Source: Corella eumyota
Lineage: Eukaryota > Chordata > Ascidiacea > Phlebobranchia > Corellidae
Assembly (NCBI GenBank): GCA_963082875.1
Contig: OY720097.1
Location: 6,518,501-6,582,500 of the forward strand
Direction: 5' to 3'
DNA length: 64,000 bases
The position numbers were made by a program, and so were the translations under genes. The notes below the pieces were generated by a model. That model did not search any database, was not told the DNA's origin, and saw nothing but the letters and a program-made list of their open reading frames with translations. Positions within the stretch are counted from its first letter, which is position 1, and each line of letters begins with the position of its first letter. Positions 17,990 through 32,107 of the stretch are shown here, piece after piece.

Positions 17990-19723
17990 TTTATGAAATC
18001 TCAAAACCTAAAATTTTGTATTTTATTAGACGTACATTGGCCTAACTAACATTCAAGATAAAACATTTTGCGAAAATTTTCAGTAAAACAAAAGTTTGAA
18101 GTAATTTTTATTTTGGGTTTAATTAGGTCACGTGAAATTTCTGGCCAATAATATTGCATACAAATTTTTTAAAAAAAATTAAAAATTTTAAATCAAAAAA
18201 TAATTGTTGTGTTAGAACCGCACAGGTCCAATTACCGTGTTTACAAAATATTTTTCGAAAATATTAATATTTATAAAAGTTATGAAATTTTTATTAAAAA
18301 TTTATGAAATCTCAAAACCTAAAATTTTGTATTTTATTAGACGCACATTGGCCTAACTAACATTCAAGATAAAACATTTCGCGAAAATTTTCAGTAAAAC
18401 AAAAGTTTGAGGTAATTTTTATTTTGGTTTTCATTAGGTCACGTGATATTTTTGGCCAATGAGATTGCATACAAATTTTTTGAAAAAAAAATAAAAAATT
18501 TTAAATCAAAAAATAATTGTTGTGTTAGAACCGCACAGGTCCAATTACCGTGTTTACAAAAAATTTTTCGAAAATATTAATATTCATAAAAGTTATGAAA
18601 CTTTTATTAAAAATTTATGAAATCCCAAGACCTAAAATTTTGTATTTTATTAGACGCACATTGGCCTAACTAACATTCAAGATAAAACATTTCGCGAAAA
18701 TTTTCAGTAAAACAAAAGTTTGAGGTAATTTTTATTTTGGGTTTAATTAGGTCACGTGATATTTCTGGCCAATAATATTGCATACAAATTTAAAAAAAAA
18801 AATTAAAAATTTTAAATCGAAAAATAATTGTTGTGTTAGAACCGCACAGGTCCAATTACCGTGTTTACAAAATCTTTTTCGAAAATATTAATATTTATAA
18901 AAGTTATGAAATTTTTATTAAAAATTTATGAAATCTCAAAACCTAAAATTTTGTATTTTATTAGATGCACATTGGCCTAACTAACATTCAAGATAAAACA
19001 TTTCGCGAAAATTTTCAGTAAAACAAAAGTTTGAGGTAATTTTTATTTTGGGTTTAATTAGGTCACGTGATATTTCTGGCCAATAATATTGCATACAAAT
19101 TTTTTGAAAAAAAATTAAAAATTTTAAATCGAAAAATAATTGTTGTGTTAGAACCGCATAGGTCCAATTACCGTGTTTACAAAATATTTTTCGAAAATAT
19201 TAATATTCATAAAAGTTATGAAACTTTTATTAAAAATTTATGAAATCTCAAAACCTAAAATTTTGTATTTTATTAGACACACATTGGCCTAACTAACATT
19301 CAAGATAAAACATTTCGCGAAAATTTTCAGTAAAACAAAAGTTTGAGGTAATTTTAATTTTGGATTTAATTAGGTCACATAATATTTCTGGCCAATAAGA
19401 TTGCATACAAATTTTTTTTTAAAAAATTAAAAATTTTAAATCGAAAAATAACTGTTGTATTAGTACCGCACAGGTCCAATTACTGTGATTACAAAATAGT
19501 TTTTGAAAATATTAATATTTATAAAAGTTATGACATTTTTATTAAAAATTTATGAAATCTCAAAACCTAAAATTTTGTATTTTATTAAACGCGCATTGGC
19601 CTAACTAACATTCAATATAAAACATTTTGCAAAAATTTTCAGTAAAACAAAAGTTGGAGGTAATTTTTATTTTGGGTTTAATTAGGTCACGTGATATTTT
19701 TGGCCAATGATATTGCATACAAA
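17990..19723 (+). repeat. Satellite segment duplicated at +2804 bp (copy 1)
   Basis: About 1.73 kb, with rare variants GACGTACATT (18,029), AATCCCAAGACC (18,621) and AATAACTGTTGTATTAG (19,447). All three recur exactly 2,804 bp (nine monomers) downstream. Similarity stops at about 19,724, where this copy continues with an A-rich run unlike the other. Confidence 0.88.
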
Positions 19724-20794
19724 TTAAAAAAAAATATATAAAAAATTTTAAATCGAAAAATAATTGTTGTGTTAGAAGCGCACAGGTCCAATTACCGTGT
19801 TTACAAAATGTTTTTCGAAAATATTAATATTCATAAAAGTTATGACACTTTTATTAAAATTTTATGAAATCTCAAAACCTAAAATTTTGTATTTTAATAG
19901 ACGCACATTGGCCTAACTAACATTCAAGATTAAACATTTCGCGAAAATTTTCAGTAAAACAAAAGTTTGAGGTAATTTTTATTTTGGGTTTAATTAGGTC
20001 ACGTGATATTTTTGGCCAAAAATATTGCATACAAATTTTTTGAAAAAAAATTTAAAACTTAAAATCGAAAAATAATTGTTGTGTTAGAATCGCACAGGTC
20101 CAATTACCGTGTTTACAAAATATTTTTTGAAAATATTAATATTTATAAAAGTTATGAAATTTTTATTAAAAATTTATGAAATCACAAAACCTAAAATTTT
20201 GTATTTTATTAGACGCGCATTGGCCTTAATAACATTCAAGATAAAACATTTCGCGAAAATTTTCAGTAAAACAAAAGTTTGAGGTCATTTTTATTTTGGG
20301 TTTAATTAGGTCACGTAATATTTTTGGCCAATGATATTGCATACAAATTTTTTGAAAAAAAATTACAAATTTTAAATCGAAAAATACGTGTTGTGTTAGA
20401 ACCGCACAGGTCCAATTACTGTAAATATTAATATTCATAAAAATATTAATATTCATAAAAGTTATGAAACTTTTATTAAAAATTTATGAAATCTCAAAAC
20501 CTAAAATTTTGTATTTTATTAGACGCACATTGGCCTAACTAGCATTCAAGATAAAACATTTCGCGAAAATTTTCAGTAAAACAAAAGTTTGAGGTAATTT
20601 TTATTTTGGGTTTAATTAGGTCACGTGATATTTCTAGCCAATAATATTGCATACAAATTTTTTAAAAAAAATTAAAAATTTTAAATCAAAAAATAATTGT
20701 TTTGTTAGAACCGCACAGGTCCAATTACTGTGTTTATAAAATATTTTTCGAAAATATTAATATTTATAAAAGTTATGAAATTTTTATTAAAAAT

Positions 20795-22527
20795 TTATGA
20801 AATCTCAAAACCTAAAATTTTGTATTTTATTAGACGTACATTGGCCTAACTAACATTCAAGATAAAACATTTTGCGAAAATTTTCAGTAAAACAAAAGTT
20901 TGAAGTAATTTTTATTTTGGGTTTAATTAGGTCACGTGAAATTTCTGGCCAATAATATTGCATACAAATTTTTTAAAAAAAATTAAAAATTTTAAATCAA
21001 AAAATAATTGTTGTGTTAGAACCGCACAGGTCCAATTACCGTGTTTACAAAATATTTTTCGAAAATATTAATATTTATAAAAGTTATGAAATTTTTATTA
21101 AAAATTTATGAAATCTCAAAACCTAAAATTTTGTATTTTATTAGACGCACATTGGCCTAACTAACATTCAAGATAAAACATTTCGCGAAAATTTTCAGTA
21201 AAACAAAAGTTTGAGGTAATTTTTATTTTGGTTTTCATTAGGTCACGTGATATTTTTGGCCAATGAGATTGCATACAAATTTTTTGAAAAAAAAATAAAA
21301 AATTTTAAATCAAAAAATAATTGTTGTGTTAGAACCGCACAGGTCCAATTACCGTGTTTACAAAAAATTTTTCGAAAATATTAATATTCATAAAAGTTAT
21401 GAAACTTTTATTAAAAATTTATGAAATCCCAAGACCTAAAATTTTGTATTTTATTAGACGCACATTGGCCTAACTAACATTCAAGATAAAACATTTCGCG
21501 AAAATTTTCAGTAAAACAAAAGTTTGAGGTAATTTTTATTTTGGGTTTAATTAGGTCACGTGATATTTCTGGCCAATAATATTGCATACAAATTTAAAAA
21601 AAAAAATTAAAAATTTTAAATCGAAAAATAATTGTTGTGTTAGAACCGCACAGGTCCAATTACCGTGTTTACAAAATCTTTTTCGAAAATATTAATATTT
21701 ATAAAAGTTATGAAATTTTTATTAAAAATTTATGAAATCTCAAAACCTAAAATTTTGTATTTTATTAGATGCACATTGGCCTAACTAACATTCAAGATAA
21801 AACATTTCGCGAAAATTTTCAGTAAAACAAAAGTTTGAGGTAATTTTTATTTTGGGTTTAATTAGGTCACGTGATATTTCTGGCCAATAATATTGCATAC
21901 AAATTTTTTGAAAAAAAATTAAAAATTTTAAATCGAAAAATAATTGTTGTGTTAGAACCGCATAGGTCCAATTACCGTGTTTACAAAATATTTTTCGAAA
22001 ATATTAATATTCATAAAAGTTATGAAACTTTTATTAAAAATTTATGAAATCTCAAAACCTAAAATTTTGTATTTTATTAGACACACATTGGCCTAACTAA
22101 CATTCAAGATAAAACATTTCGCGAAAATTTTCAGTAAAACAAAAGTTTGAGGTAATTTTAATTTTGGATTTAATTAGGTCACATAATATTTCTGGCCAAT
22201 AAGATTGCATACAAATTTTTTTTTAAAAAATTAAAAATTTTAAATCGAAAAATAACTGTTGTATTAGTACCGCACAGGTCCAATTACTGTGATTACAAAA
22301 TAGTTTTTGAAAATATTAATATTTATAAAAGTTATGACATTTTTATTAAAAATTTATGAAATCTCAAAACCTAAAATTTTGTATTTTATTAAACGCGCAT
22401 TGGCCTAACTAACATTCAATATAAAACATTTTGCAAAAATTTTCAGTAAAACAAAAGTTGGAGGTAATTTTTATTTTGGGTTTAATTAGGTCACGTGATA
22501 TTTTTGGCCAATGATATTGCATACAAA
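20795..22527 (+). repeat. Satellite segment duplicated at +2804 bp (copy 2)
   Basis: Second copy of 17,990-19,723. The marker variants sit at 20,833, 21,425 and 22,251. The intervening monomers (19,724-20,794) belong to other subtypes, so the duplicated block is shorter than the offset. Confidence 0.88.
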
Positions 22528-25500
22528 TTTTTTTTAAAAAAATTAAAAATTTTAAATCGAAAAATAATTGTTGTGTTAGAACTGCACAGGTCCAATTACC
22601 GTGTTTACAAAATATTTTTCGAAAATATTAACATTCATAAAATTTATGAAACTTTTATTAAAAATTTATGAAATCTCAAAACCTAAAATTTTGTATTTTA
22701 TTAGACGCGCATTGGCCTAACTAACATTCAAGATAAAACATTTCGCGAAAATTTTCAGTAAAACAAAAGTTTGAGGTAATTTTTATTTTGGTTTTCATTA
22801 GGTCACGTGATATTTTTGGCCAATGATATTGCATACAAATTTTTTGAAAAAAATAAAAAATTTTAAATCGAAAAATAATTGTTGTGTTAAAACCGCACAG
22901 GTCCAATTACCGTGTTTACAAAATATTTTTCAAAAATATTAATATTTATAAAAGTTATGAAACTTTTATTAAAAATTTATGAAATTTCAAAACCTAAAAT
23001 TTTGTATTTAATTAGGCGCGCATTGACCTAACTAACATTCAAGATAAAACATTTTGCAAAAATTTTGAGTAGAACAAAAGTTTGAGATAATTTTTGTTTT
23101 GGGTTTAATTAGGTCACGTGATATTTTTGGCCAATGATATTGCATACAAATTTTTTTTAAAAAAATAAAAAATTTTAAATCAAAAAATAATTGTTGTGTT
23201 AGAACCGCACAGGTCCAATTACCGTGTTTACATAATATTTTTCAAAAATATTAATATTCATAAAAGTTATGAAACTTTTATTAAAAATTTATGAAATCTT
23301 AAAACCTAAAATTTTGTATTTTATTAGACGCGCATTGGCCTAACTAACATTCAAGATAAAACATTTCTCGAAAATTTTTAGTAAAACAAAAGTTTGAGGT
23401 AATTTTTATTTTGGTTTTCATTAGGTCACGTGATATTTTTGGCCAATGATATTGCATACAAATTTTTTTTAAAAAATTAAAAATTTTAAATCGAAAAATA
23501 ATTGTTGTGTTAGAACTGCACAGGTCCAATTACCGTGTTTACAAAATATTTTTCGAAAATAATAATATTCATAAAAGTTATGAAACTTTTATTAAAAATT
23601 TATGATATCTTAAAATCTGAAATTTTATATTTAATTAGGCGCGCATTGGCCTAACTAACATTCAAGATAAAACATCTTGCAAAAATTTTGAGTAGAACAA
23701 AAGTTTGAGATAATTTTTATTTTGGGTTTAATTAGGTCACGTGATATTTTTGGCCAATGATATTGCATACAAATTTTTTTTTAAAAAATTAAAAATTTTA
23801 AATCAAAAAATAATTGTTGTGTTAGAATTGCACAGGTCCAATTACCGTGTTTACAAAATATTTTTCGAAAATATGAACATTCATAAAATTTATGAAACTT
23901 TTATTAAAAATTTATAAAATCTCAAAACCTAAAATTTTGTATTTTATTAGACGCGCATTAGCCTAACTAACATTCAAGATAAAACATTTCGCGAAAATTT
24001 TCAGTAAAACAAAAGTTTGAGGTAATTTTTAATTTGGGTTTAATTAGGTCACGTGATATTTTTGGCCAATGATATTGTATACAAATTTTTTGAAAAAAAA
24101 AAAAATTTTTAAATCGAAAAATAATTGTTGTGTTAGAACCGCACAGGTCCAATTACTGTGTTTACATAATATTTTTCAAAAATATTAATATTCATAAAAG
24201 TTATGAAACTTTTATTAAAAATTTATGAAATCTCAAAACCTAAAATTTTGTATTTTATTAGACGCGCATTGGCCTAACTAACATTCAAGATAAAACATTT
24301 CGCAAAAATTTTTAGTAAAACAAAAGTTTGAGGTCATTTTTATTTTGGGTTTAATTAGGTCACGTAATATTTTTGGCCAATGATATTGCATACAAATTTT
24401 TTTTAAGAAATTACAAATTTTAAATCGAAAAATAATTGTTGTGTTAGAACCGCACAGGTTCAATTACCGTGTTTACAAAATATTTTTCGAAAATATTAAT
24501 ATTCATAAAAGTTATAAAAGTTTTATTAAAAATTTATAAAATCTCAAAACCTAAAATTTTGTATTTTATTAGACGCGCATTGGCCTAACTAACATTCAAG
24601 ATAAAACATTTTGCGAAAATTTTCAGTAAAACAAAAGTTTGAGGTAATTTTTATTTTGGTTTTCATTAGGTCACGTGATATTTTTGGCCAATGATATTGC
24701 ATACAAATTTTTTGAAAAAAATAAAAAATTTTAAATCGAAAAATAATTGTTGTGTTAGAACCGCACAGGTCCAATTACTGTGTTTACAAAATATTTTTCA
24801 AAAATATTAATATTCATAAAAGTTATGAAACTTTTATTAAAAATTTATGAAATTTCAAAACCTAAAATTTTGTATTTAATTAGGCGCGCATTGACCTAAC
24901 TAACATTCAAGATAAAACATTTTGCAAAAATTTTGAGTAAAACAAAAGTTTGAGATAATTTTTTCTTTGAAAAAAAAAAGTTATGACACTTTTATTAAAA
25001 ATTTATGAAATCTTAAAACCTAAAATTTTATATTTTATTAGACGCGCATTGGCCTAACTGACATTCAAGATAAAACATTTCGCAAAAATTTTTAGTAAAA
25101 CAAAAGTTTGAGATAATTTTTATTTTGGTTTTCATTAGGTCACGTGATATTTTTGGCCAATGATATTGCATACAAATTTTTTAAAAAAAATAAAAAATTT
25201 TAAATCGAAAAATAATTGTTGTGTTAGAACCGCACAGGTCCAATTGCCGTGTTTACATAATATTTTTCAAAAATATTAATATTCATAAAAGTTATGACAC
25301 TTTTATTAAAAATTTATGAAATCTTAAAACCTAAAATTTTGTATTTTATTAGACGCGCATTGACCTAACTAACATTCAAGATAAAACATCTTGCAAAAAT
25401 TTTGAGTAGAACAAAAGTTTGAGATAATTTTTATTTTGGGTTTAATTAGGTCACGTAATCTTTTTGGCCAATAATATTGCATACAAATTTTTTTTTAAGA

Positions 25501-28500
25501 AATTACAAATTTTAAATCGAAAAATAATTGTTGTGTTAGAACCGCACAGGTTCAATTACCGTGTTTACAAAATATTTTTCGAAAATATTAATATTCATAA
25601 AAGTTATAAAAGTTTTATTAAAAATTTATAAAATCTCAAAACCTAAAATTTTGTATTTTATTAGACGCGCATTGGCCTAACTAACATTCAAGATAAAACA
25701 TTTTGCGAAAATTTTCAGTAAAACAAAAGTTTGAGGTAATTTTTATTTTGGTTTTCATTAAGTCACGTGATATTTTTGGCCAATGATATTGCATACAAAT
25801 TTTTTGAAAAAAATAAAAAATTTTAAATCGAAAAATAATTGTTGTGTTAGAACCGCACAGGTCCAATTACTGTGTTTACAAAATATTTTTCAAAAATATT
25901 AATATTCATAAAAGTTATGAAACTTTTATTAAAAATTTATGAAATTTTAAAACCTAAAATTTTGTATTTAATTAGGCGCGCATTGACTTAACTAACATTC
26001 AAGATAAAACATTTTGTAAAAATTTTGAGTAGAACAAAAGTTTGAGATAATTTTTATTTTGAAAAAAAAAAGTTATGACACTTTTATTAAAAATTTATGA
26101 AATCTTAAAACCTAAAATTTTATATTTTATTAGACGCGCATTGGCCTAACTAACATTCAAGATAAAACATTTCGCGAAAATTTTTAGTAAAACAAAAGTT
26201 TGAGATAATTTTTATTTTGGTTTTCATTAGGTCACGTGATATTTTTGGCCAATGATATTGCATACAAATTTTTTGAAAAAAATAAAAAATTTTAAATCGA
26301 AAAATAATTGTTGTGTTAGAACCGCACAGGTCCAATTGCCGTGTTTACATAATATTTTTCAAAAATATTAATATTCATAAAAGTTATGACACTTTTATTA
26401 AAAATTTATGAAATCTTAAAACCTAAAATTTTGTATTTTATTAGACGCGCATTGGCCTAACTAACATTCAAGATAAAACATTTCGCGAAAATTTTTAGTA
26501 AAACAAAAGTTTGAGGTAATTTTTATTTTGGTTTTCATTAGGTCACGTGATATTTTTGGCTAATGATATTGCATACAAATTTTTTTTTAAAAAATTAAAA
26601 ATTTTAAATCGAAAAATAATTGTTGTGTTAGAACCGCACAGGTCCAATTACCGTGTTTACAAAATATTTTTCGAAAATAATAATATTCATAAAAGTTATG
26701 AAACTTTTATTAAAAATTTATGATATCTTAAAATCTGAAATTTTATATTTAATTAGGCGCGCATTGGCCTAACTAACATTCAAGATAAAACATTTTGCGA
26801 AAATTTTCAGTAAAACAAAAGTTTGAGGTAATTTTTATTTTGGTTTTCATTAGGTCACGTAATATTTTTGGCCAATGATATTGCATACAAGTTTTTTGAA
26901 AAAAATAAAAAATTTTAAATCGAAAAATAATTGTTGTGTTAGAACCGCACAGGTCCAATTACCGTGTTTACAAAATATTTTTCAAAAATATTAATATTCA
27001 TAAAAGTTATGAAACTTTTATTAAAAATTTATGAAATTTCAAAACCTAAAATTTTGTATTTAATTAGGCGCGCATTGACCTAACTAACATTCAAGATAAA
27101 ACATTTTGCAAAAATTTTGAGTAGAACAAAAGTTTGAGATAATTTTTGTTTTGGGTTTAATTAGGTCACGTGATATTTTTGGCCAATGATATTGCATACA
27201 AATTTTTTGAAAAAAATTTAAAAATTTTAAATCGAAAAATAATTGTTGTGTTAGAACCGCACAGGTCCAATTACCGTGTTTACATAATATTTTTTAAAAA
27301 TATTAATATTCATAAAAGTTATGACACTTTTATTAAAAATTTATGAAATCTTAAAACCTAAAATTTTGTATTTTATTAGACGCGCATTGGCCTAACTAAC
27401 ATTCAAGATAAAACATTTCGCGAAAATTTTTAGTAAAACAAAAGTTTGAGGTAATTTTTATTTTGGGTTTAATTAGGTCACGTGATATTTTTGGCCAATG
27501 AGATTGCATAAAAATTTTTTGAAAAAAAATTAAAAATTTTAAATCGAAAAATAATTGTTGTGTTAGAATCGCACAGGTCCAATTACCTTGTTTACAAAAT
27601 ATTTTTCAAAAATATTAATATTCATAAAAGTTATGACACTTTTATTAAAAATTTATGAAATCTTAAAACCTAAAATTTTATATTTTATTAGACGCGCATT
27701 GGCCTAACTAACATTCAAGATAAAACATTTCGCGAAAATTTTTAGTAAAACAAAAGTTTGAGGTAATTTTTATTTTGGGTTTAATTAGGTCACGTGATAT
27801 TTTTGGCCAATGAGATTGCATAAAAATTTTTTGAAAAAAAATTAAAAATTTTAAATCGAAAAATAATTGTTGTGTTAGAATTGCACAGGTCCAATTACCG
27901 TGTTTACAAAATATTTTTCGAAAATATTAATATTCATAAAAGTTATGAAACTTTTATTAAAAATTTATGAAATCTCAAAACCTAAAATTTTGTATTTTAT
28001 TAGACGCGCATTGGTCTAACTAACATTCAAAATAAAACATTTCGCGAAAATTTTCAGTAAAACAAAAGTTTGAGGTAATTTTTATTTTGGTTTTCATTAG
28101 GTCATGTGATATTTTTGGCCAATGCATACAAATTTTATGAAAAAAAATTAAAAATTTAAATCGAAAAATAATTGTTGTGTTAGAATCGCACAGGTCCAAT
28201 TACCGTGTTTACAAAATATTTTTCAAAAATATTAATATTCATAAAAGTTATGACACTTTTATTAAAAATTTATGAAATCTTAAAACCTAAAATTTTATTT
28301 TTTATTAGACGCGCATTGGCCTAACTAACATTCAAGATAAAACATTTCGCGAAAATTTTTAGTAAAACAAAAGTTTGAGATAATTTTTATTTTGGTTTTC
28401 ATTAGGTCACGTGATATTTTTGGCCAATGATATTGCATACAAATTTTTTGAAAAAAATAAAAAATTTTAAATCGAAAAATAATTGTTGTGTTAGAACCGC

Positions 28501-28689
28501 ACAGGTCCAATTGCCGTGTTTACATAATATTTTTCAAAAATATTAATATTCATAAAAGTTATGACACTTTTATTAAAAATTTATGAAATCTTAAAACCTA
28601 AAATTTTATTTTTTATTAGACGCGCATTGGCCTAACTAACATTCAAGATAAAACATTTCGCGAAAATTTTTAGTAAAACAAAAGTTTGA

Positions 28690-31600
28690 GATAATTTTTA
28701 TTTTGGTTTTCATTAGGTCACGTGATATTTTTGGCCAATGATATTGCATACAAATTTTTTGAAAAAAATAAAAAATTTTAAATCGAAAAATAATTGTTGT
28801 GTTAGAACCGCACAGGTCCAATTGCCGTGTTTACATAATATTTTTCAAAAATATTAATATTCATAAAAGTTATGACACTTTTATTAAAAATTTATGAAAT
28901 CTTAAAACCTAAAATTTTGTATTTTATTAGACGCGCATTGGCCTAACTAACATTCAAGATAAAACATTTCGCGAAAATTTTTAGTAAAACAAAAGTTTGA
29001 GGTAATTTTTATTTTAGTTTTCATTAGGTCACGTGATATTTTTGGCCAATGATATTGCATATAAATTTTTTTTTAAAAAATTAAAAATTTTAAATCGAAA
29101 AATAATTGTTGTGTTAGAACCGCACAGGTCCAATTACCGTGTTTACAAAATATTTTTCGAAAATAATAATATTCATAAAAGTTATGAAACTTTTATTAAA
29201 AATTTATGATATCTTAAAATCTGAAATTTTATATTTAATTAGGCGCGCATTGGCCTAACTAACATTCAAGATAAAACATCTTGCAAAAATTTTGAGTAGA
29301 ACAAAAGTTTGAGATAATTTTTATTTTGGGTTTAATTAGGTCACGTAATATTTTTGGCCAATGATATTGCATACAAATTTTTTTTTAAGAAATTACAAAT
29401 TTTAAATCGAAAAATAATTGTTGTGTTAGAACCGCACAGGTTCAATTACCGTGTTTACAAAATATTTTTCGAAAATATTAATATTCATAAAAGTTATAAA
29501 AGTTTTATTAAAAATTTATAAAATCTCAAAACCTAAAATTTTGTATTTTATTAGACGCGCATTGGCCTAACTAACATTCAAGATAAAACATTTTGCGAAA
29601 ATTTTCAGTAAAACAAAAGTTTGAGGTAATTTTTATTTTGGTTTTCATTAGGTCACGTGATATTTTTGGCCAATGATATTGCATACAAATTTTTTGAAAA
29701 AAATAAAAAATTTTAAATCAAAAAATAATTGTTGTGTTAGAACCGCACAGGTCCAATTACTGTGTTTACAAAATATTTTTCAAAAATATTAATATTCATA
29801 AAAGTTATGAAACTTTTATTAAAAATTTATGAAATTTCAAAACCTAAAATTTTGTATTTAATTAGGCGCGCATTGACCTAACTAACATTCAAGATAAAAC
29901 ATTTTGCAAAAATTTTGAGTAGAACAAAAGTTTGAGATAATTTTTGTTTTGAAAAAAAAAAGTTATGACACTTTTATTAAAAATTTATGAAATCTTAAAA
30001 CCTAAAATTTTATATTTTATTAGACGCGCATTGGCCTAACTAACATTCAAGATAAAACATTTTGCGAAAATTTTTAGTAAAACAAAAGTTTGAGGTAATT
30101 TTTATTTTGGTTTTCATTAGGTCATGTGATATTTTTGGCCAATGCATACAAATTTTTTGAAAAAAAATTAAAAATTTTAAATCGAAAAATAATTGTTGTG
30201 TTAGAATCGCACAGGTCCAATTACCGTGTTTACAAAATATTTTTCAAAATTATTAATATTCATAAAAGTTATGACACTTTTGTTAAAAATTTATGAAATC
30301 TTAAAACCTAAAATTTTATATTTTATTAGACGCGCATTGGCCTAACTAACATTCAAGATAAAACATTTCGCGAAAATTTTTAGTAAAACAAAAGTTTGAG
30401 ATAATTTTTATTTTGGTTTTCATTAGGTCACGTGATATTTTTGGCCAATGATTTGCATACAAATTTTTTGAAAAAAATAAAAAATTTTAAATCGAAAAAT
30501 AATTGTTGTGTTAGAACCGCACAGGTCCAATTGCCGTGTTTACATAATATTTTTCAAAAATATTAATATTCATAAAAGTTATGACACTTTTATTAAAAAT
30601 TTATGAAATCTTAAAACCTAAAATTTTGTATTTTATTAGACGCGCATTGGCCTAACTAACATTCAAGATAAAACATTTCGCGAAAATTTTTAGTAAAACA
30701 AAAGTTTGAGGTAATTTTTATTTTAGTTTTCATTAGGTCACGTGATATTTTTGGCCAATGATATTGCATACAAATTTTTTTTTAAAAAATTAAAAATTTT
30801 AAATCGAAAAATAATTGTTGTGTTAGAACCGCACAGGTCCAATTACCGTGTTTACAAAATATTTTTCGAAAATAATAATATTCATAAAAGTTATGAAACT
30901 TTTATTAAAAATTTATGATATCTTAAAATCTGAAATTTTATATTTAATTAGGCGCGCATTGGCCTAACTAACATTCAAGATAAAACATCTTGCAAAAATT
31001 TTGAGTAGAACAAAAGTTTGAGATAATTTTTATTTTGGGTTTAATTAGGTCACGTAATATTTTTGGCCAATGATATTGCATACAAATTTTTTTTTAAGAA
31101 ATTACAAATTTTAAATCGAAAAATAATTGTTGTGTTAGAACCGCACAGGTTCAATTACCGTGTTTACAAAATATTTTTCGAAAATATTAATATTCATAAA
31201 AGTTATAAAAGTTTTATTAAAAATTTATAAAATCTCAAAACCTAAAATTTTGTATTTTATTAGACGCGCATTGGCCTAACTAACATTCAAGATAAAACAT
31301 TTTGCGAAAATTTTCAGTAAAACAAAAGTTTGAGGTAATTTTTATTTTGGTTTTCATTAGGTCACGTGATATTTTTGGCCAATGATATTGCATACAAATT
31401 TTTTGAAAAAAATAAAAAATTTTAAATCGAAAAATAATTGTTGTGTTAGAACCGCACAGGTCCAATTACTGTGTTTACAAAATATTTTTCAAAAATATTA
31501 ATATTCATAAAAGTTATGAAACTTTTATTAAAAATTTATGAATTTTCAAAACCTAAAATTTTGTATTTAATTAGGCGCGCATTGACCTAACTAACATTCA

Positions 31601-32107
31601 AGATAAAACATTTTGCAAAAATTTTGAGTAGAACAAAAGTTTGAGATAATTTTTGTTTTGAAAAAAAAAAGTTATGACACTTTTATTAAAAATTTATGAA
31701 ATCTTAAAACCTAAAATTTTATATTTTATTAGACGCGCATTGGCCTAACTAACATTCAAGATAAAACATTTCGCGAAAATTTTTAGTAAAACAAAAGTTT
31801 GAGGTAATTTTTATTTTGGTTTTCATTAGGTCATGTGATATTTTTGGCCAATGCATACAAATTTTTTGAAAAAAAATTAAAAATTTTAAATCGAAAAATA
31901 ATTGTTGTGTTAGAATTGCACAGGTCCAATTACCGTGTTTACAAAATATTTTTCAAAAATATTAATATTCATAAAAGTTATGACACTTTTATTAAAAATT
32001 TATGAAATCTCAAAACCTAAAATTTTATATTTTATTAGACGCGCATTGGCCTAACTAACATTCAAGATAAAACATTTCGCGAAAATTTTTAGTAAAACAA
32101 AAGTTTG
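28690..32107 (+). repeat. 1,709 bp satellite higher-order repeat, two tandem copies
   Basis: Copies of about 28,690-30,398 and 30,399-32,107 are offset by 1,709 bp, which is 5.5 monomers. Markers at the same offset are ATTTTAGTTTTCATT (29,011 and 30,720), the half-monomer deletion joint (29,951 and 31,660) and the shortened GGCCAATGCATAC (about 30,138 and 31,847). The half-integer length comes from the truncated monomer inside each copy. Boundaries are approximate because neighbouring monomers are alike. Confidence 0.88.

Noticed and set aside
16489-31465. Series of ~61-codon minus-strand frames as a protein family
   Set aside because: They are the same part of successive satellite monomers, open in a minority of about 90 copies. 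Recent shared descent explains it; kept only as a low-interest test.
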